In this document: positions 43,299-55,800 of the stretch, piece after piece | Numbering within the stretch: the stretch's first letter is position 1 | Layout: each line of letters begins with the position of its first letter | NCBI GenBank assembly: GCA_016222825.1 | Contig: JACRQF010000016.1 | Coordinates: 210,151 to 274,150, forward strand | Direction: 5' to 3' | DNA: 64,000 nucleotides | Source of the DNA: Verrucomicrobiota bacterium | Lineage (GTDB): Bacteria > Verrucomicrobiota > Verrucomicrobiia > CAIQCK01 | Notes under the pieces: model-generated | Told to the model about the DNA's origin: nothing | The model's input: only the letters and a program-made list of their open reading frames with translations | Database searches by the model: none | Translations under genes and position numbers: made by a program

Positions 43299-44693
43299 TC
43301 ATTGCTTCGGCAGTTTCGCGCGCCACTTCTTCGCCTCCTCCTGCGCGGTGTGGCCGGCGGTGGTGCTGAAGTAAAACTCCCCTACCCGCTCATACCGGTC
43401 CACGATGCCCGCGACATCGTTTGGGTTCCTTTTCGCGTAATCGTCCGCATCCGCAAGTTTCCTGACGGCAGCCGCGTCGGCGGCGTCCTCAATCTGGCGC
43501 TGATGCACAGAATAAAAGGCTTCCTCATCAAGCTGGCGCTGTTTGAAAGTGCGATGCGCGTAAGCCAGGATACACAGGATGATCAACACAAACACCATCA
43601 CCCACGCCCCAATGACGACCGGCGTGGTCATCCATGCCGGATGGTGATGTGACTTCGCCGGCTTTTCAGCAGCCTCGACGCGCGCGGCAGCGATGGCCGG
43701 AGGGCGGGTGGTCGGCGGGCGTTTCTTGGGCGTGGCAACTGGCGGAGCCGCTGTCGGGGGCGGTTGCTTGGAGCGCGTCATCACCGAACGCCCCGGTTCG
43801 ATGACCGCCGCTGACGGCCTGCCACCCTCGCTGAGCGTCTTCAGGTCGGCCACGAGCGCCTCGTAGCCGATGTAGCGGTCTTGCGGGTCGCGGCCAAGCA
43901 TCTTCTCCACGATGGCACAGAAACCTGGCGAGAGCGCCGGGTTCAGTTCCTTGACCCACGGCAGCCAGCCTTCGCGCTGCTGCAAGAACACCTTTGGCCC
44001 CGTGTGCTCGACGAACGGTTTCCTGCCGGCCGCCAAGTGATAGAGCGTCGCTCCCAGCGCGTAGATGTCGCCCTGACAATCCTGCGCGCGCGCGCCCATC
44101 GTCAACTCCGGCGCGGTGTAGTGCGGATCACTCACGGGCGCGTGCGGCAACGGATGCCCCGCTTCGTTCGTCACACTGCGCGCCAAGCCGATGTCGGCCA
44201 GCTTCACGACATTGCCGGCCGCCATGAAGATGTTCTGCGTCCGGATGTTGTGGTGCAGCAGCCGCTGTTGCAACCACGCGGTCCGCAACGCGCCGCCAAC
44301 GGCAAGCCCGATGGCGATGAGCGACGGCTCGGCCAGCTTGCCGGCGCGCGCCAGCAGTTTGTCGAGCGTCTCGCCTTCAACCAGTTCCATCGCCAGGCAA
44401 TGCCGGCCGCTGACCTCGGCCACATCGAGCACCCGGACCAGATTCGGGTGTTGCAGCCGGCCCGCGGCCGTCGCGTCCGCATAGAACCGGCTCATGAAGG
44501 CGGGATCGCGATGGAACCGCGAACTGAGCACGCGCACGGCGATCTTCGAAGGCGTTCCCGGCGGCGCGCTTGAATGCACGCGCGCCAGATAGACAGTCCC
44601 CATCGTGCCGCGGCCCAACGGCTCGCGCAGTTCCATCGAGCGCAGCACGCCGTGGCCGCCCACGCTGAGAATTGGGCCGCGTTGCGTTGACAT
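43299..44693 (-). CDS. Hanks-type kinase-like protein lacking catalytic residues (predicted pseudokinase)
   Basis: The 464-residue product has the kinase fold. The glycine-rich loop (LGRGTMGTVYLARV) and the APE-like SDPHYTAPEL are intact. The conserved VAIK Lys is Arg (AVRVL, about residue 55). The HRDxKxxN loop reads HHNIRTQN, so the catalytic Asp is Asn and the following Lys is Arg. The DFG motif is DIG. A proline-rich linker and one membrane helix near residue 395 (VIGAWVMVFVLIILCILAYA) precede a C-terminal periplasmic part with EDAADAAAVRKLADADDYA. It starts at the ATG at 44693. A scaffold or sensor role is inference. Confidence 0.9.
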   Translation of the reverse strand: MSTQRGPILSVGGHGVLRSMELREPLGRGTMGTVYLARVHSSAPPGTPSKIAVRVLSSRFHRDPAFMSRFYADATAAGRLQHPNLVRVLDVAEVSGRHCLAMELVEGETLDKLLARAGKLAEPSLIAIGLAVGGALRTAWLQQRLLHHNIRTQNIFMAAGNVVKLADIGLARSVTNEAGHPLPHAPVSDPHYTAPELTMGARAQDCQGDIYALGATLYHLAAGRKPFVEHTGPKVFLQQREGWLPWVKELNPALSPGFCAIVEKMLGRDPQDRYIGYEALVADLKTLSEGGRPSAAVIEPGRSVMTRSKQPPPTAAPPVATPKKRPPTTRPPAIAAARVEAAEKPAKSHHHPAWMTTPVVIGAWVMVFVLIILCILAYAHRTFKQRQLDEEAFYSVHQRQIEDAADAAAVRKLADADDYAKRNPNDVAGIVDRYERVGEFYFSTTAGHTAQEEAKKWRAKLPKQ

Positions 44694-44702
44694 GCTTAAA
44701 GC

Positions 44703-44727
44703 AAAAACCCCGACCACCACGTCGGGG
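44703..44727 (-). terminator. Rho-independent terminator after tRNA-Glu
   Basis: On the minus strand a CCCCGAC/GTCGGGG stem with a 6-nt loop is followed by TTTTT. It lies 8 bp after the tRNA-Glu 3' end, before the pseudokinase gene. Confidence 0.8.
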
Positions 44728-44734
44728 TGAAAAC

Positions 44735-44809
44735 TGGCGCCCCCACCGGGAGTCGAACCCGGCTTACTGGATTGAGAATCCAATGTCCTAGCCGATAGAC
44801 GATAGGGGC
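44735..44809 (-). tRNA. tRNA-Glu (CTC)
   Basis: The cloverleaf pairs GCCCCTA with TGGGGGC. The anticodon loop is TTCTCAA (anticodon CTC) and the T arm contains GGTTCGACTCC. The discriminator is G and CCA is encoded at the 3' end. It is read on the minus strand and stops just before a terminator hairpin. Confidence 0.95.
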
Positions 44810-44997
44810 GGCGCCGGCCGGTTCCCCGGCCAACAGCGCCGCGAACGATAGGCAGCGCGCCGGATGATTTCAACAACTTTTCTTCCACCACCCATGCGAC
44901 GCCCATCCCCCGACCTCCGTTGCGTCGCTTGGGACCGAGAAAGGCGTTGCGCTGCCGCGACGGCTGTGGTTGCATGACGCCCGACCGGAGAACAACG

Positions 44998-45291
44998 ATG
45001 AGCACGCCAAACGTTCGCGAACAACTTGAGAACTCGATCAAAGACTGCACCTCGATACCGGAGGCGGTGGACCGCCTTCAAAAAAAGGGCGTGATCCTGC
45101 GTCCGTATTCGATCGAGGCCCTTTTCGGCAAAGGCGTTTCCACGGCCCTGGCCGAGCTGGTTCGCGCCCTCTCTGACGGCAGCATCTTCGTTCGCGACGT
45201 GCATGGCTCGACCTGCATGCTGGTGATCTACCGCACGGGCGACCTGATGTATCTTCAGGGCGAGTTCAGCATCATGACGCAGGAATCGTAA
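44998..45291 (+). CDS. hypothetical protein (97 aa)
   Basis: Not recognised. The sequence is mixed alpha/beta (VREQLENSIKDCTSIPEAVD, then GSIFVRDVHGSTCMLVIYR) with no signal peptide. CGGAG lies 8 nt before the ATG at 44998. It lies between the two tRNA genes with its own frame. The last ~35 residues look like a small beta sheet. Function unknown. Confidence 0.6.
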   Translation: MSTPNVREQLENSIKDCTSIPEAVDRLQKKGVILRPYSIEALFGKGVSTALAELVRALSDGSIFVRDVHGSTCMLVIYRTGDLMYLQGEFSIMTQES

Positions 45292-45345
45292 GCGCAAAAG
45301 CCGTTGACGCCGGCCCGCGGGAGAGTTTAGTGTGCGCGGCACTTT

Positions 45346-45422
45346 GGGCGCGTAGCTCAGTTGGTTAGAGCACTACCTTGACATGGTAGGGGTCACAGGT
45401 TCGAATCCTGTCGCGCCCACCA
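45346..45422 (+). tRNA. tRNA-Val (GAC)
   Basis: Acceptor arm GGGCGCG/CGCGCCC, D loop AGCTCAGTTGGTTAGAGC, anticodon loop TTGACAT (anticodon GAC), T arm GGTTCGAATCC, discriminator A and encoded CCA. It is read on the plus strand. Confidence 0.96.
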
Positions 45423-45701
45423 TTTTCTCCCCGGGAAATATCAGGTTTGGATCCCGCGCGACAGAAACGTGGCACCTCGACGGGATTAAACGAGCCGATC
45501 CCTTCGCGCCTACAGAAAGACGATCACGATCGTCCGTCAGCCCGGCGTCTCCGTCAGAATCTTCCGCGCGAAGGAGTTGGCAGATCGGAGATTGAAGGTG
45601 GGGCGGGAATAGGACGGATTCCTAGCGCAGACAACGGCATCAATCCTACGCACAATTCGTTGCTGTGCATGATCCACTGTGCTGACTTGACCGGCTTGTT
45701 T

Positions 45702-46427
45702 ATGAAACCGATTTTCATCCGCTTCCTGTTGGCGGTGGCGCTGGCCGCTGAAGGCAACCTCGCACTCGCGGCAGAGAAGCCGGAGTCGCTGATTCCTTTT
45801 GACAAGCTCGACGCGGCAGCACAGGCGCGGGTGCGGCAGGTCGTGCCGGGCTACGCATTCTACCGGAAGGTTCACCTGTCGAAGTCCACGGTCCGCGCGC
45901 GATACGACATCTTCGAGCATCTCATCAACAAACTCGATCCATGCTCTGTCGTGGCGCAGTTGTTGAAGATTGTGGACTATCGCAGGGAGCAGCGGCCGGA
46001 CGGCTCTTACTTCGCCGACAACCGCAAGGGCGTCGCCGGTTATCTCTGGCCGCTTCGAGTCGCGCCGGGCGAGCAACTTTACTTCGCGGAAGGCTCGGAC
46101 AACAATGGCGAGCGGGTGTCGGGCTGCGCCATCCTATTGTTCCGCTATCAGGAGATGCAGCCCGGCGTCCTCAAGTGCGAACTTCACGGTTTTGTGAAGG
46201 TAGATGGCGCGGTGCAGCGGTTATGCGCAATTCTGTTGCAACCGTTCATTGCGAACACAGTGGATCGCCGGCTCGGCGAGGTGGTGGACGCGCCGATGCA
46301 GGTTGCGGAAGAAGCGACCGCCAATCCCGCCAAAGTGCTGAAACTGACGGACTCGATGCCGCCCGAAGACGCATCGAAGTTGAAAGAGTTTCGCGCGTTG
46401 CTGGCCAGGCCAGAAGCGAAGCCGTGA
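45702..46427 (+). CDS. exported hypothetical protein (241 aa)
   Basis: A signal peptide (IFIRFLLAVALAAEGNLALA) begins at the ATG at 45702. The mature part (KVHLSKSTVRARYDIFEHLI, LYFAEGSDNNGERVSGCAIL, VVDAPMQVAEEATANPAKV) has no recognised domain. The open frame reaches back to 45447, but the extra residues do not look like protein. It is followed by a 376-bp gap and then the giant repeat gene. Function unknown. Confidence 0.7.
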   Translation: MKPIFIRFLLAVALAAEGNLALAAEKPESLIPFDKLDAAAQARVRQVVPGYAFYRKVHLSKSTVRARYDIFEHLINKLDPCSVVAQLLKIVDYRREQRPDGSYFADNRKGVAGYLWPLRVAPGEQLYFAEGSDNNGERVSGCAILLFRYQEMQPGVLKCELHGFVKVDGAVQRLCAILLQPFIANTVDRRLGEVVDAPMQVAEEATANPAKVLKLTDSMPPEDASKLKEFRALLARPEAKP

Positions 46428-46803
46428 ACGACACGACACCGGCGAAGACGCGCGTTTCTCTGCTGCGGACAAAGATGGACCGGTGGAGAAACTGATGCAG
46501 GCGCGTGTGCCGGCAGAAATGTTGGAGGCTCTACCCTCTACAGCCGCATCCAGACTGACGTAGCTGCCAAAGCGGCATGGAATGGAGACAAGGCCGCTTC
46601 GACAGTGTTGGTGAGCCGCGGGCCATACAGGCTGTAACGGCGGCCGGATTTATGCTTTACATCCCTGCCAGAGGTGACTACAAGGAACTTGGTTTTCGTC
46701 ACGTGCGGGACCCTATGTGTAAGGAGCGAAGAAACGCCTTGGTCTTCCGGGAGACAATGCACTTCGCAGAGGACAATCGAGCGTAGAACGGATCGGAGAA
46801 GCC
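46428..46803 (+). other. gap before the giant repeat gene
   Basis: A 69-codon frame (46577-46786) exists, but I see no motif, no convincing ribosome-binding site and no protein-like composition. The last 10 bases contain GGAG (46795-46798), the ribosome-binding site of the next gene. Confidence 0.4.
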
Positions 46804-49800
46804 GTGCTACGCCCCAGCAATCCCCTGCCCCATCTGCTTTCGAGCAGAGCACGGGGAATTTATCCGAAACGCGCCGGACGCCGTCTGCCGGCCGTCGCCC
46901 AGGGATGGGTCAAAGTGGGCGCGTTGGCAATGATGCTGACGGGTCTGCCAACGCCGGGGGCCTTCGCCGAAATCGGCACCACCACCATTGTGGATGGCAT
47001 GATAACAAATGCGGGCGGCCCGTTCTTTGCAGGCAGCAATGGCTCGCTCAACGTCCTGATCGTGACCAACGCCGGAACCCTGATGGACACGACAGGCTAT
47101 GTCGGCTACGCGGCCTCGGCCGGCACCAACTCAGCCCAGGTCATCGGCAGCGGCTCCCTCTGGACCAATAGCGGCAACTTGTTCGTTGGCTACTCCGGTT
47201 CCCTGAATCAGTTGCTGATCGCCGATGGCGGGCTGGTGGTGAACAACAACGCTTACGTCGGCTCAAACGCTGCCGCAAACAACAACTCTGTGCTGGTGAC
47301 GGGGGGCGGGGCCATTTGGAGCAACAAATACAACCTTAGCATCGGCACTTACGGCTCTGGCAACAGCCTCGTCATCACCAACGGCGGCCAGGTGTTCAAC
47401 GCCATCAGTGACATCGGATACAGTGGGGCAAATAATGCCGTGATCGTGAGCGGGACGGGATCGTTGTGGCGAAGCAGCAGCGGGATGGGCATTGGCTCCT
47501 TTAGCACCAACAACCGCCTGATCATCACAGCCGGCGGCCAGGTGTTCAGCGCCGGCTGCGGCATCGGCGCATGGGCGCCGGGTATCGGGAATACGGTCCT
47601 AGTCTCAGACCCCGGCTCGCTCTGGAGCAACAGCAGCACACTGGGTGTTGGCGGGTATGGTTCGGGCAACAACGTGACCGTTGTCAATGGAGCCCAGCTA
47701 TACAGCGTCGGCGGTTCCATTGGCGGGGATACGGGCAAGTTTAACTCGGTGGTGGTGAGCGACGCCGGTTCGCTGTGGATCAACTCCGGCCAACTCCTCG
47801 TTGGCTACCTCGGCAGCCTCAACAAGCTGACGATTGCCAACGGCGCGCAAGTGTTGAACACCGATGCCTACATCGGTGGCAAAAACCTTGCCAACCCCGC
47901 GCGAAGCAACGTGGTGGAGGTCACAGGAGCCGGCTCGCTCTGGAGCAATAGTGGCTCGCTGACCATCGGCTACGTGGGCTGGAGCAACAGCCTGACCATT
48001 TCCGACGGCGCGCAGGTGTTCAGCGAGTCGGGGGTCATGGGCGAACGTGACAGTGGAGCTGGCAATACCCGGGTTCTGATTTCCGGCGCCGGCTCGCTTT
48101 GGACGAACACGGGTTCGCTGATTATTGGCAAACTTGGCGCCGCCAACAAGGTCACCATTACCAATGGTGGTCAGATGTTCAGTAGCTACGCGGTCATCGG
48201 TGAGGGCTACGACCCCTACCCCAGCGGCGGCACCAATCTGGTCCGCGTCGGAGGGGCCAACTCCGTCTGGCGCAACACCGGCAGCCTGCTTATCGGCAGC
48301 AACACCGACGTCAACAACCTGACGGTCACGGACAGCGGCCAAGTCTTCAGCGACAATGCCTACATCGGCCTCAAAAGCAGGGCCAAGAGCAACTCAGTCC
48401 TGGTCACCGGCGGCGGGTCGCTCTGGAGCAACAGCGGGGCGTTCGTCCTCGGTGTTACGAGCGTTTTCAATCAGTTGACGATCTCCAACGGGGGCTATGT
48501 GGCGAACGGTTCCAGCTATGTCGGCTTCAATCCGGGAGCCAACAACAATGGCGTGGCCGTGCATGGGACCGGCTCCGTCTGGAACATCTCCAGCAGCCTG
48601 TATATCGGATATTCCGGGTCCATCAACAGGCTGACCATCACCAACGGCGGCCAGGTGATCGGCGCAGACGCCACGATAGGAGCCTACGGTGGCGCGATTA
48701 ACAATGCGGTGGTGGTCACAGGCGCAGGGTCGCTTTGGACCAACAGCGGCGATCTCATCGTCGGTAGCAATGGGACAGGCAACTCCCTGACCATCGCCAG
48801 CCTCGGCACCGTAACGGCGTCCAACATCGTTCTGGGATATGCGGCAAATACGGCGGCCAACAACCTGACGGTTTCCGGGGGCAACCTCTACGCGGCCAAC
48901 GCACAAACTAACGCGATCCTCGATGTGCGCAATGGCACGCTTACATTCAACGGTGGCAACGTTATTGCCGACTGGTTCTACGTAACCAACAACACAGCCA
49001 CTTCCACCCATTCATATCTCTACTTTAACGACGGCACGCTAACGACGCTTGCGGGATCACAGATCATCACGCCCGCCAGTAACAACCTCGTCATTGGCTC
49101 CACGCCGGGACAGACAGCCACTTGGAACATCCTCGGCGGCACGAATGAGGCGCGTTGGGTCGGCGCGACCGTGGGCAGCGCGATCCTGGGCGATGAAGCA
49201 GGGGCCACCGGCATCGTAAGAGTGACCGGGCTTGGCACGATGTGGTCGAGCAGTAACGCCACGTTGATCATAGGCGGCGCGAGTTCCGGCAACAGCCTGG
49301 CCATCTCCAACGGCGGCCGGGTGGTGACAACAACCGGACTGACCATTTCCGCAAACGCTGGCAGCAGAAGCAACTCCCTCTTCATGGACGGCCCGGGCAC
49401 GCTTCTGCAAGTGGGGACGGAACTTCACGTCGGGAGCACCGGGTCGTTCAACACGATGACCATCGGCAACGGGGCCACGGGGATTGTGGGAAGCACTATC
49501 TATGTCGGCAACGTGTCCAGCGCCTCCAACAACACCTTGACGGTCAGCGACGCGGGCACGCTGTTGTCAGGCGGCGGGGAAATCTGGATTGGCAATTCCG
49601 GCGTGAGCAACTCGATGCAGATTCTCAACGGAGCCGTGGTGACCCATTCAAGTTGGCTCCAACTGGGCCGGAACAGCGCGGGACGATACAACACGCTGCT
49701 GGTGTCCGGGCAAGGCTCGTTGCTGAGCAACGCCGCCAACGGGTTCATCGTGGGAAACGGTGGACTTGGAAACCTGGCCATCATTACCAACGGCGCGAGC

Positions 49801-52800
49801 GTGGTAACGCCGCTGCTGGCGTTGGGCTGGGGAGCTTCCGGCGTCAGCAACACAACGGTCATCGCCGGCGCCGGCACCCATTTGCGTGCAACCGGCAGCG
49901 GCATCACCGTCGGCACCAACGGGGCCTTCAACACCCTCATCGTTGCCAACGGGGCCACCGTCACCAATCTCGGCCGCCTGATCGTCGGCGGTTCCGCGGG
50001 CGCCACGGGCAACTTCATGCTCGTCACCGACCCCAGCACCTGGTTGACCAACAAGGGAGAAATCCGGGTGGGCGATTTTGCCTCGAGGAACTCGATGATC
50101 ATCACCAACGGGGCGACGGTGGCCGGCGGCAGCAACGCCCATATCGGCGCGGTGGCGGGCGCAAACAGCAACGCGGTGCTGGTGGCCGGCTCCGGTTCCG
50201 TCTGGAGCAACACCGGCACGCTGTATGTCGGTAACAACGGCTCGTTCAGCAGTCTGACCATTACCAACGGCGGGCGTGTGTTCGATGCAAGCGGCATCAT
50301 TGGCGCCTCGAACAGCGCCAGCAACAACTGGGTGTCGGTTACGGGGGCCGATTCGGTCTGGAACAACAGCGCAAGTCTCTTCGTCGGCAGCAACGGCCCG
50401 CGGAGCCGCTTGACCCTCAGTAACGACAGCGCGGTGTTCGCCGCCAACCTCATCGTGGGAGCGACGGCGACCTCCACGGGCAATCTGGTCACGGTATCGG
50501 GCGGGAACCTTCTCGTGACCAACGGAACCGTGACGGCCGTGTTGGATGTCCGGCGCGGCACGTTGAACCTAAGCGGCGGCAGCATCACAACCGACCGGCT
50601 TTACGTGACCAACAACACGGTGGTCGGCGGCGTCGCCACGAACAACGCCTTCTTCCGCCTCGACGCCGGAACACTGACCACGCTCAGCGGCTCGCGCATC
50701 ATCATGCCTTACAACACCAACTTCGTGGTCGGCGCAACACCGGGGCAAACGGCGACATGGAACGTCCTCGGCGGCACCAACACCATTTCCCATAACACTC
50801 AGGATGTCTATGACAGGTATGCGCTGATCGGCGCAGTGACGGGCGCCGTGGGTATTGTGAACGTGACGGGCGCCGGCACGGTGTGGAGCAACTCTCACAC
50901 CCTGCGGATTGGCAATGTCAGCGCGGGTAATCAGTTGATAATCACCGGCGGCGCGCGTGCGGGGAACGGGGGCAGCACGGTGGGTTACAGCGCCGACGCC
51001 GACAACAACTCGGTGCTGGTCAGCGGCCCCGGCTCGGTTTGGAGCAATCGGAGCTACTACGTCTACAACAGCGTTATCTGGTATGGAGGCATGAGTGTGG
51101 GCAACTACGGCTCCAGCAACAGCCTGACGATCAGCAACGGCGGCACGTTCTGGGCGGGGTGCAATGGCACCACCATCGGCGTTCAAACCGGATCAGTGGA
51201 TAACAGCATCACGGTGGACGGCGGTTTTCTTTGGATAACCAACTACCCCATTGCGAGCGGCGGCGTGCTCGACGTGCGTCGCGGATCGTTCACACTCAAC
51301 AGCGGCACAGCCACCGTGAACCGGCTGGTGGCGACCAACGGCGCGAGCAGCATCGTCAACCTCAACGGAGGCACGTTCAACGCCATCGGCTCTCTAATCA
51401 GCAATGGCAGTGCCTTTGTGGTGGGCGGCGCGGGCACCGGGGCAACGATGAACCTGGCCGGCAATCAGCATACGTTCATGGACGGCCTGATCGTTGGCAA
51501 CACCGGCGCGAGCAACCAACTGCGAGTCACAGGCGGCAGTGTTGTCGTGACTCGGCGCATCCTCGTCGGCGCGATGGAAGGCGCAGAATCCAACGATGTG
51601 GTGCTGGCTGACGGTCTGTTGACCGTGTCCGACGGGGCGGGCGCCGGCGTGCTCGACATTCTCCGCGGCAGCTTCACGCTCAACAGCGGCACCGCGCTTG
51701 TGGACCGCCTGCTGTTTACCAACGGTGCAGCCAGTGTTGCGAACCTCAATGGCGGCCGGTTGGACGTGGCGGACATCATCGTATCCAATGGCGCGTTCTT
51801 CACCGTAGGTGATGGAACGCGATCAGCGACGCTGAACCTGCTGGCCGGCAGCCACGACTTCGCCAATGGGCTGATGATCTCCAGTAACAGCACGCTGACC
51901 GGGTCAGGCACAGTCCTTCCGGGCGGCGTTCCGACAACCAACTTCGGCACCATCGCCGTGGGCGTGCTGGCCCAAGTGCCCGGCGGATTGACCAATGCCG
52001 GCGACCTGGCGCAAGCCGGCGGTTCAGCGCTGGAATTTGGCGTGGGGCGGAAACAGGGATTGGAGTGCGGTTTCCTGCAAGTGCTGGGCGGCGCGTCGTT
52101 GGACGGCCGGCTGGATGTGACGTTGCGGCCGTATTACCTGGACGCGGGCGCGCTGATCACCACGACCGATGCGTTCACGGTCCTGACAGCGAACTCGCCA
52201 CTGGCAGGCGCGTTTGCCAACGTCGCCAGCGGAGCGCGGCTGGATTCCATCGAACAGATCGGCTCGTTTCTGGTGAGCTACTCCGGCAGCAACGTCGTCC
52301 TGAGCGACTTCCAAGCCGAAGCGGAGTTGGGTTTGCTGGTCGTCACCAATCACTACACGACCAACACGTTGATGGCAGGCGATCTCGCGCCGAACAACGG
52401 GCTGATCGTGACCAATGGCGGCGTGTTGGAAAGCGCGATTGGCATCCTGGGCCGCGCGAGCGCCAGCAGCAACAACACGGCACTGGTGACGGGCAGCGGG
52501 TCGGTCTGGAGCAACGCGGGATTCCTGCGCATCGGCAACTTCGGGCCGGGCAATCAGTTGACGATCAGCAACAGCGGCCAGGTATCCACCGTGGAAGGCG
52601 TCCTCGGATGGGCCGAGGGATCCTCCCATAACTCGGTCGCGGTGACAGGCAGCGGCTCGATTTGGACCAACGGCGACCGCCTCTACGTCGGCTACGGCGG
52701 CTCGCTCAACCTGTTGACTATCAGCAACGGTGGTTTTGCCGGCAACAGGACCGGTTATGTGGGATACGTGGACGGCGCGAACAACAACATCGTGGCAGTC

Positions 52801-55800
52801 AGCGGTGTTGGTTCGCTTTGGAGAAACTACGACGATCTCCATGTGGGCTATTCGGGTTCGTTCAACCAGTTGACGATCAGCGACGCCGGCCGTGTTCTCA
52901 CTCAGACCGGTTACGTGGGCTACGCAAACAGCGCCAGCAACAACATGGTTCTGGTCTCTGGCACCGGCTCGCTTTGGAGCAACTACGGCAACGTCTATGT
53001 CGGCTACTCCGGTTCGGGCAATCAACTGGTCGTCACCAACGGTGGCTGGGTGTTGAACAGTTACAACCTCGGCTACGTCGGCTTTACCGACAGCGCCAGC
53101 AACAACGCGGCGCTGGTCAGTGGCGCTGGTTCAATCTGGAGCAACCGTTACGATCTCTACGTGGGCAATTCCGCCGCCGGCAACCAAGTGACTGTCAACA
53201 ACAGCGGGTTGCTCGTCAACAGGCACGGCTACATCGGCTACAACGCCGGCGCGGGCAACAACACGGTGCGGGTGACCGACGCAGGTTCCGTTTGGACGAA
53301 CAGCGGCGACATCTTCGTTGGCAGTTTCGGTTCCGGCAACCAGTTGGCCATTGCCAATGGCGCGACGGTGATCAACAACGACAGCTTCCTCGGCGACGAT
53401 GCCACGGCCAGCAACAACGCCGTGCTGGTGACCGGCCCCAGTTCGACCTGGAACCAGAGCGGCTACCTGTATGTTGGCGACGGCGGCTCCAGCAACACCC
53501 TGACGATTGACAACGGTGGCCAGGCGATCAATGTCCGCGGCCACATCGGCAACAGCAGCACCTCCAGCAACAACGCGGTCTGGGTAACGGGCACGGGCAG
53601 TGTTTGGTCGAACAGCGAGAATCTCTACATCGGCAACTACGGCCCCGGCAACAGCGTGACGGTGGCTGACGGCGGCCAAATGCTCAACGTCCGCGGCCAT
53701 ATTGGCAATAACAGCAGTTCCAGCAACAACACGGTCTGGGTGACCGGCACGGGCAGTGTCTGGTCAAACAGTGAGAATCTCTACGTCGGAAACTACGGCC
53801 CCAGCAACAACATGGTCATCGCCGCTGGCGGGCAGGTCTTCAATAACAACGGCTACCTCGGCAACAACAGCACTTCCAGCAACAACACAATGTTGATCAC
53901 GGACGCGGACAGTGTCTGGGCGAACAGCGCAACGCTTTATATCGGCGTTTATGGTCCTGCCAACAACTTGACGGTTCAGAACGGTGGCAGGCTCGAAAGC
54001 ACGGATGCAAAGATCGGCTACCGAACCAGCAGCACCAACAACACAGTGCTGGTGACCGGCTCTGGCACCGTCTGGAACAATGCAAGTGGACTCAACATGG
54101 GCGATAACAGCTCCGACAACACGCTGACCATTGCCGATGGCGCCACCGTTCAAACCGCCTACACCAGACTCGGACTTGCTGCCAGTAGTTCCAACAACCT
54201 TGTTCTGGTTTCCGGCGGCAGCTTGTTTGCGACCAACGCGGCGGGCAGCGGCGATCTCGACATCCGCCGTGGAACCTTGACGCTGGCGGGCGGCTTGGTC
54301 GTTGCTGACCAGTTTTACGCCACCAACAACACCGCCAGCGTGACCAACTCGGTGTTCAACTTCAACAGCGGCACACTGACCACCCGCAGCGGCGCGCAGA
54401 TTGTCATGCCGTCAGGCAGCAATTTCTTCATCGGCACGACGCCGGGCCAGACTGCGACATGGAACATCGTCGGCGGCACCAATGTGGTGAGATGGCAGGG
54501 CAACATCGGCGACACGCTACTGGGCGCGGTAGCGGGGGCAACGAGCATCGTGAACGTGATTGGACCGGGCACGGTGTGGTCCAACGACAACTCGGAAATA
54601 AAACTGGGCACTGCGAGTTCCGGGAATCAACTGACGATCAGCAACGGCGCCCGGGTGACATCCTCGAATGGCTTCGTCGGCTCCAGTGCCGGCATGGACA
54701 ACAACTCTGTGTTCGTCACTGGTGCCGGCTCGGTCTGGACCAACAGTTCCATTCTGGTCATGGGGCATGGCGGCTCGGCTGCCGCATTGACCATTGCTGA
54801 TGGTGGGCAGGTATTTAGCAGCATAGGCTACATTGGAAATCTCGCCACCAGCAGCAACAACTCGATCCAGTTGATAGGAACAGGCTCGCTCTGGATGACA
54901 TCAGAACTGGACATCGGCTGGAGCGGCAGCAGCAACAACCTGACCGTTGCGGCTGGCGCCCGCGTGATCAGCAGCACGGCTTTGTTTGCCAATGGCTCCA
55001 CCAGCATGGACAATGTTGCCCTGGTCACCGGCGCTGGATCGCTTTGGTCCAATAGCGCGTTATTGGCTGTCGGCGACAGTGGCTCCAGCAACACGCTTCA
55101 AATCGCCAATGGGGCGACCGTGATCAGCCTCGACAGCTTCATCGGCAATGGAGTCTCCAGCAGCAACAACTCGGCATGGATGACAGGAAGCGGTTCGCTG
55201 TGGACCAGCAGTTCGCATTTGGTCGTGGGCCACGGGGGGTCAGGCAATGCTCTGGTCATCTCAAACGGCGCGCAAGCCATCACCCCGCTTGGATACGTCG
55301 GGAATCTTGCGTCCAGCAGCAACAACTCGGCTCTGGTTGCCGGCCCAGGCAGCCTCTGGTCCGTGGCAGAACTCGATGTTGGATGGAATGGCTCCAGCAA
55401 CGTCCTCACAATTCTGGATGGCGGAACCGTGTCCAGCGCGACCGGCATTGTGGGCACTGCAATCTCCAGCAGCAACAATCTCCTGGTCGTCAGTGGCGTT
55501 GGCTCCCTGTGGTCGAACGCGTCGCGGGCGATCATCGGCCACGGCGGCTCAGGCAACGGGCTGACCATCACCAACGGCGGCCAGGTATTCAGCCCGCTCG
55601 CAACCGTTGGAAATGCTGCGTCCAGCAGCAACAACTCCGTGCTGATTGCCGGCGTAGGAAGTCTTTGGACTTCCACGACAGAACTCGACGTGGGTCTGTC
55701 CGGGTCCAGCAACGCGCTCCTGATCCTGGATGGCGGGACAATGCTGGCTGCCACCAGCATTGTGGGCAACACCAGCACGAGCAGCAACAATCTTGTCATC

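Noticed and set aside
44694..45050. N-terminal extension of the pseudokinase through the tRNA-Glu gene
   Set aside because: The extension translates a tRNA and its terminator. The ATG at 44693 directly precedes the kinase domain.
46577..46786. 69-residue ORF before the giant gene
   Set aside because: No ribosome-binding site, no motif, and another frame over the same bases is equally open.
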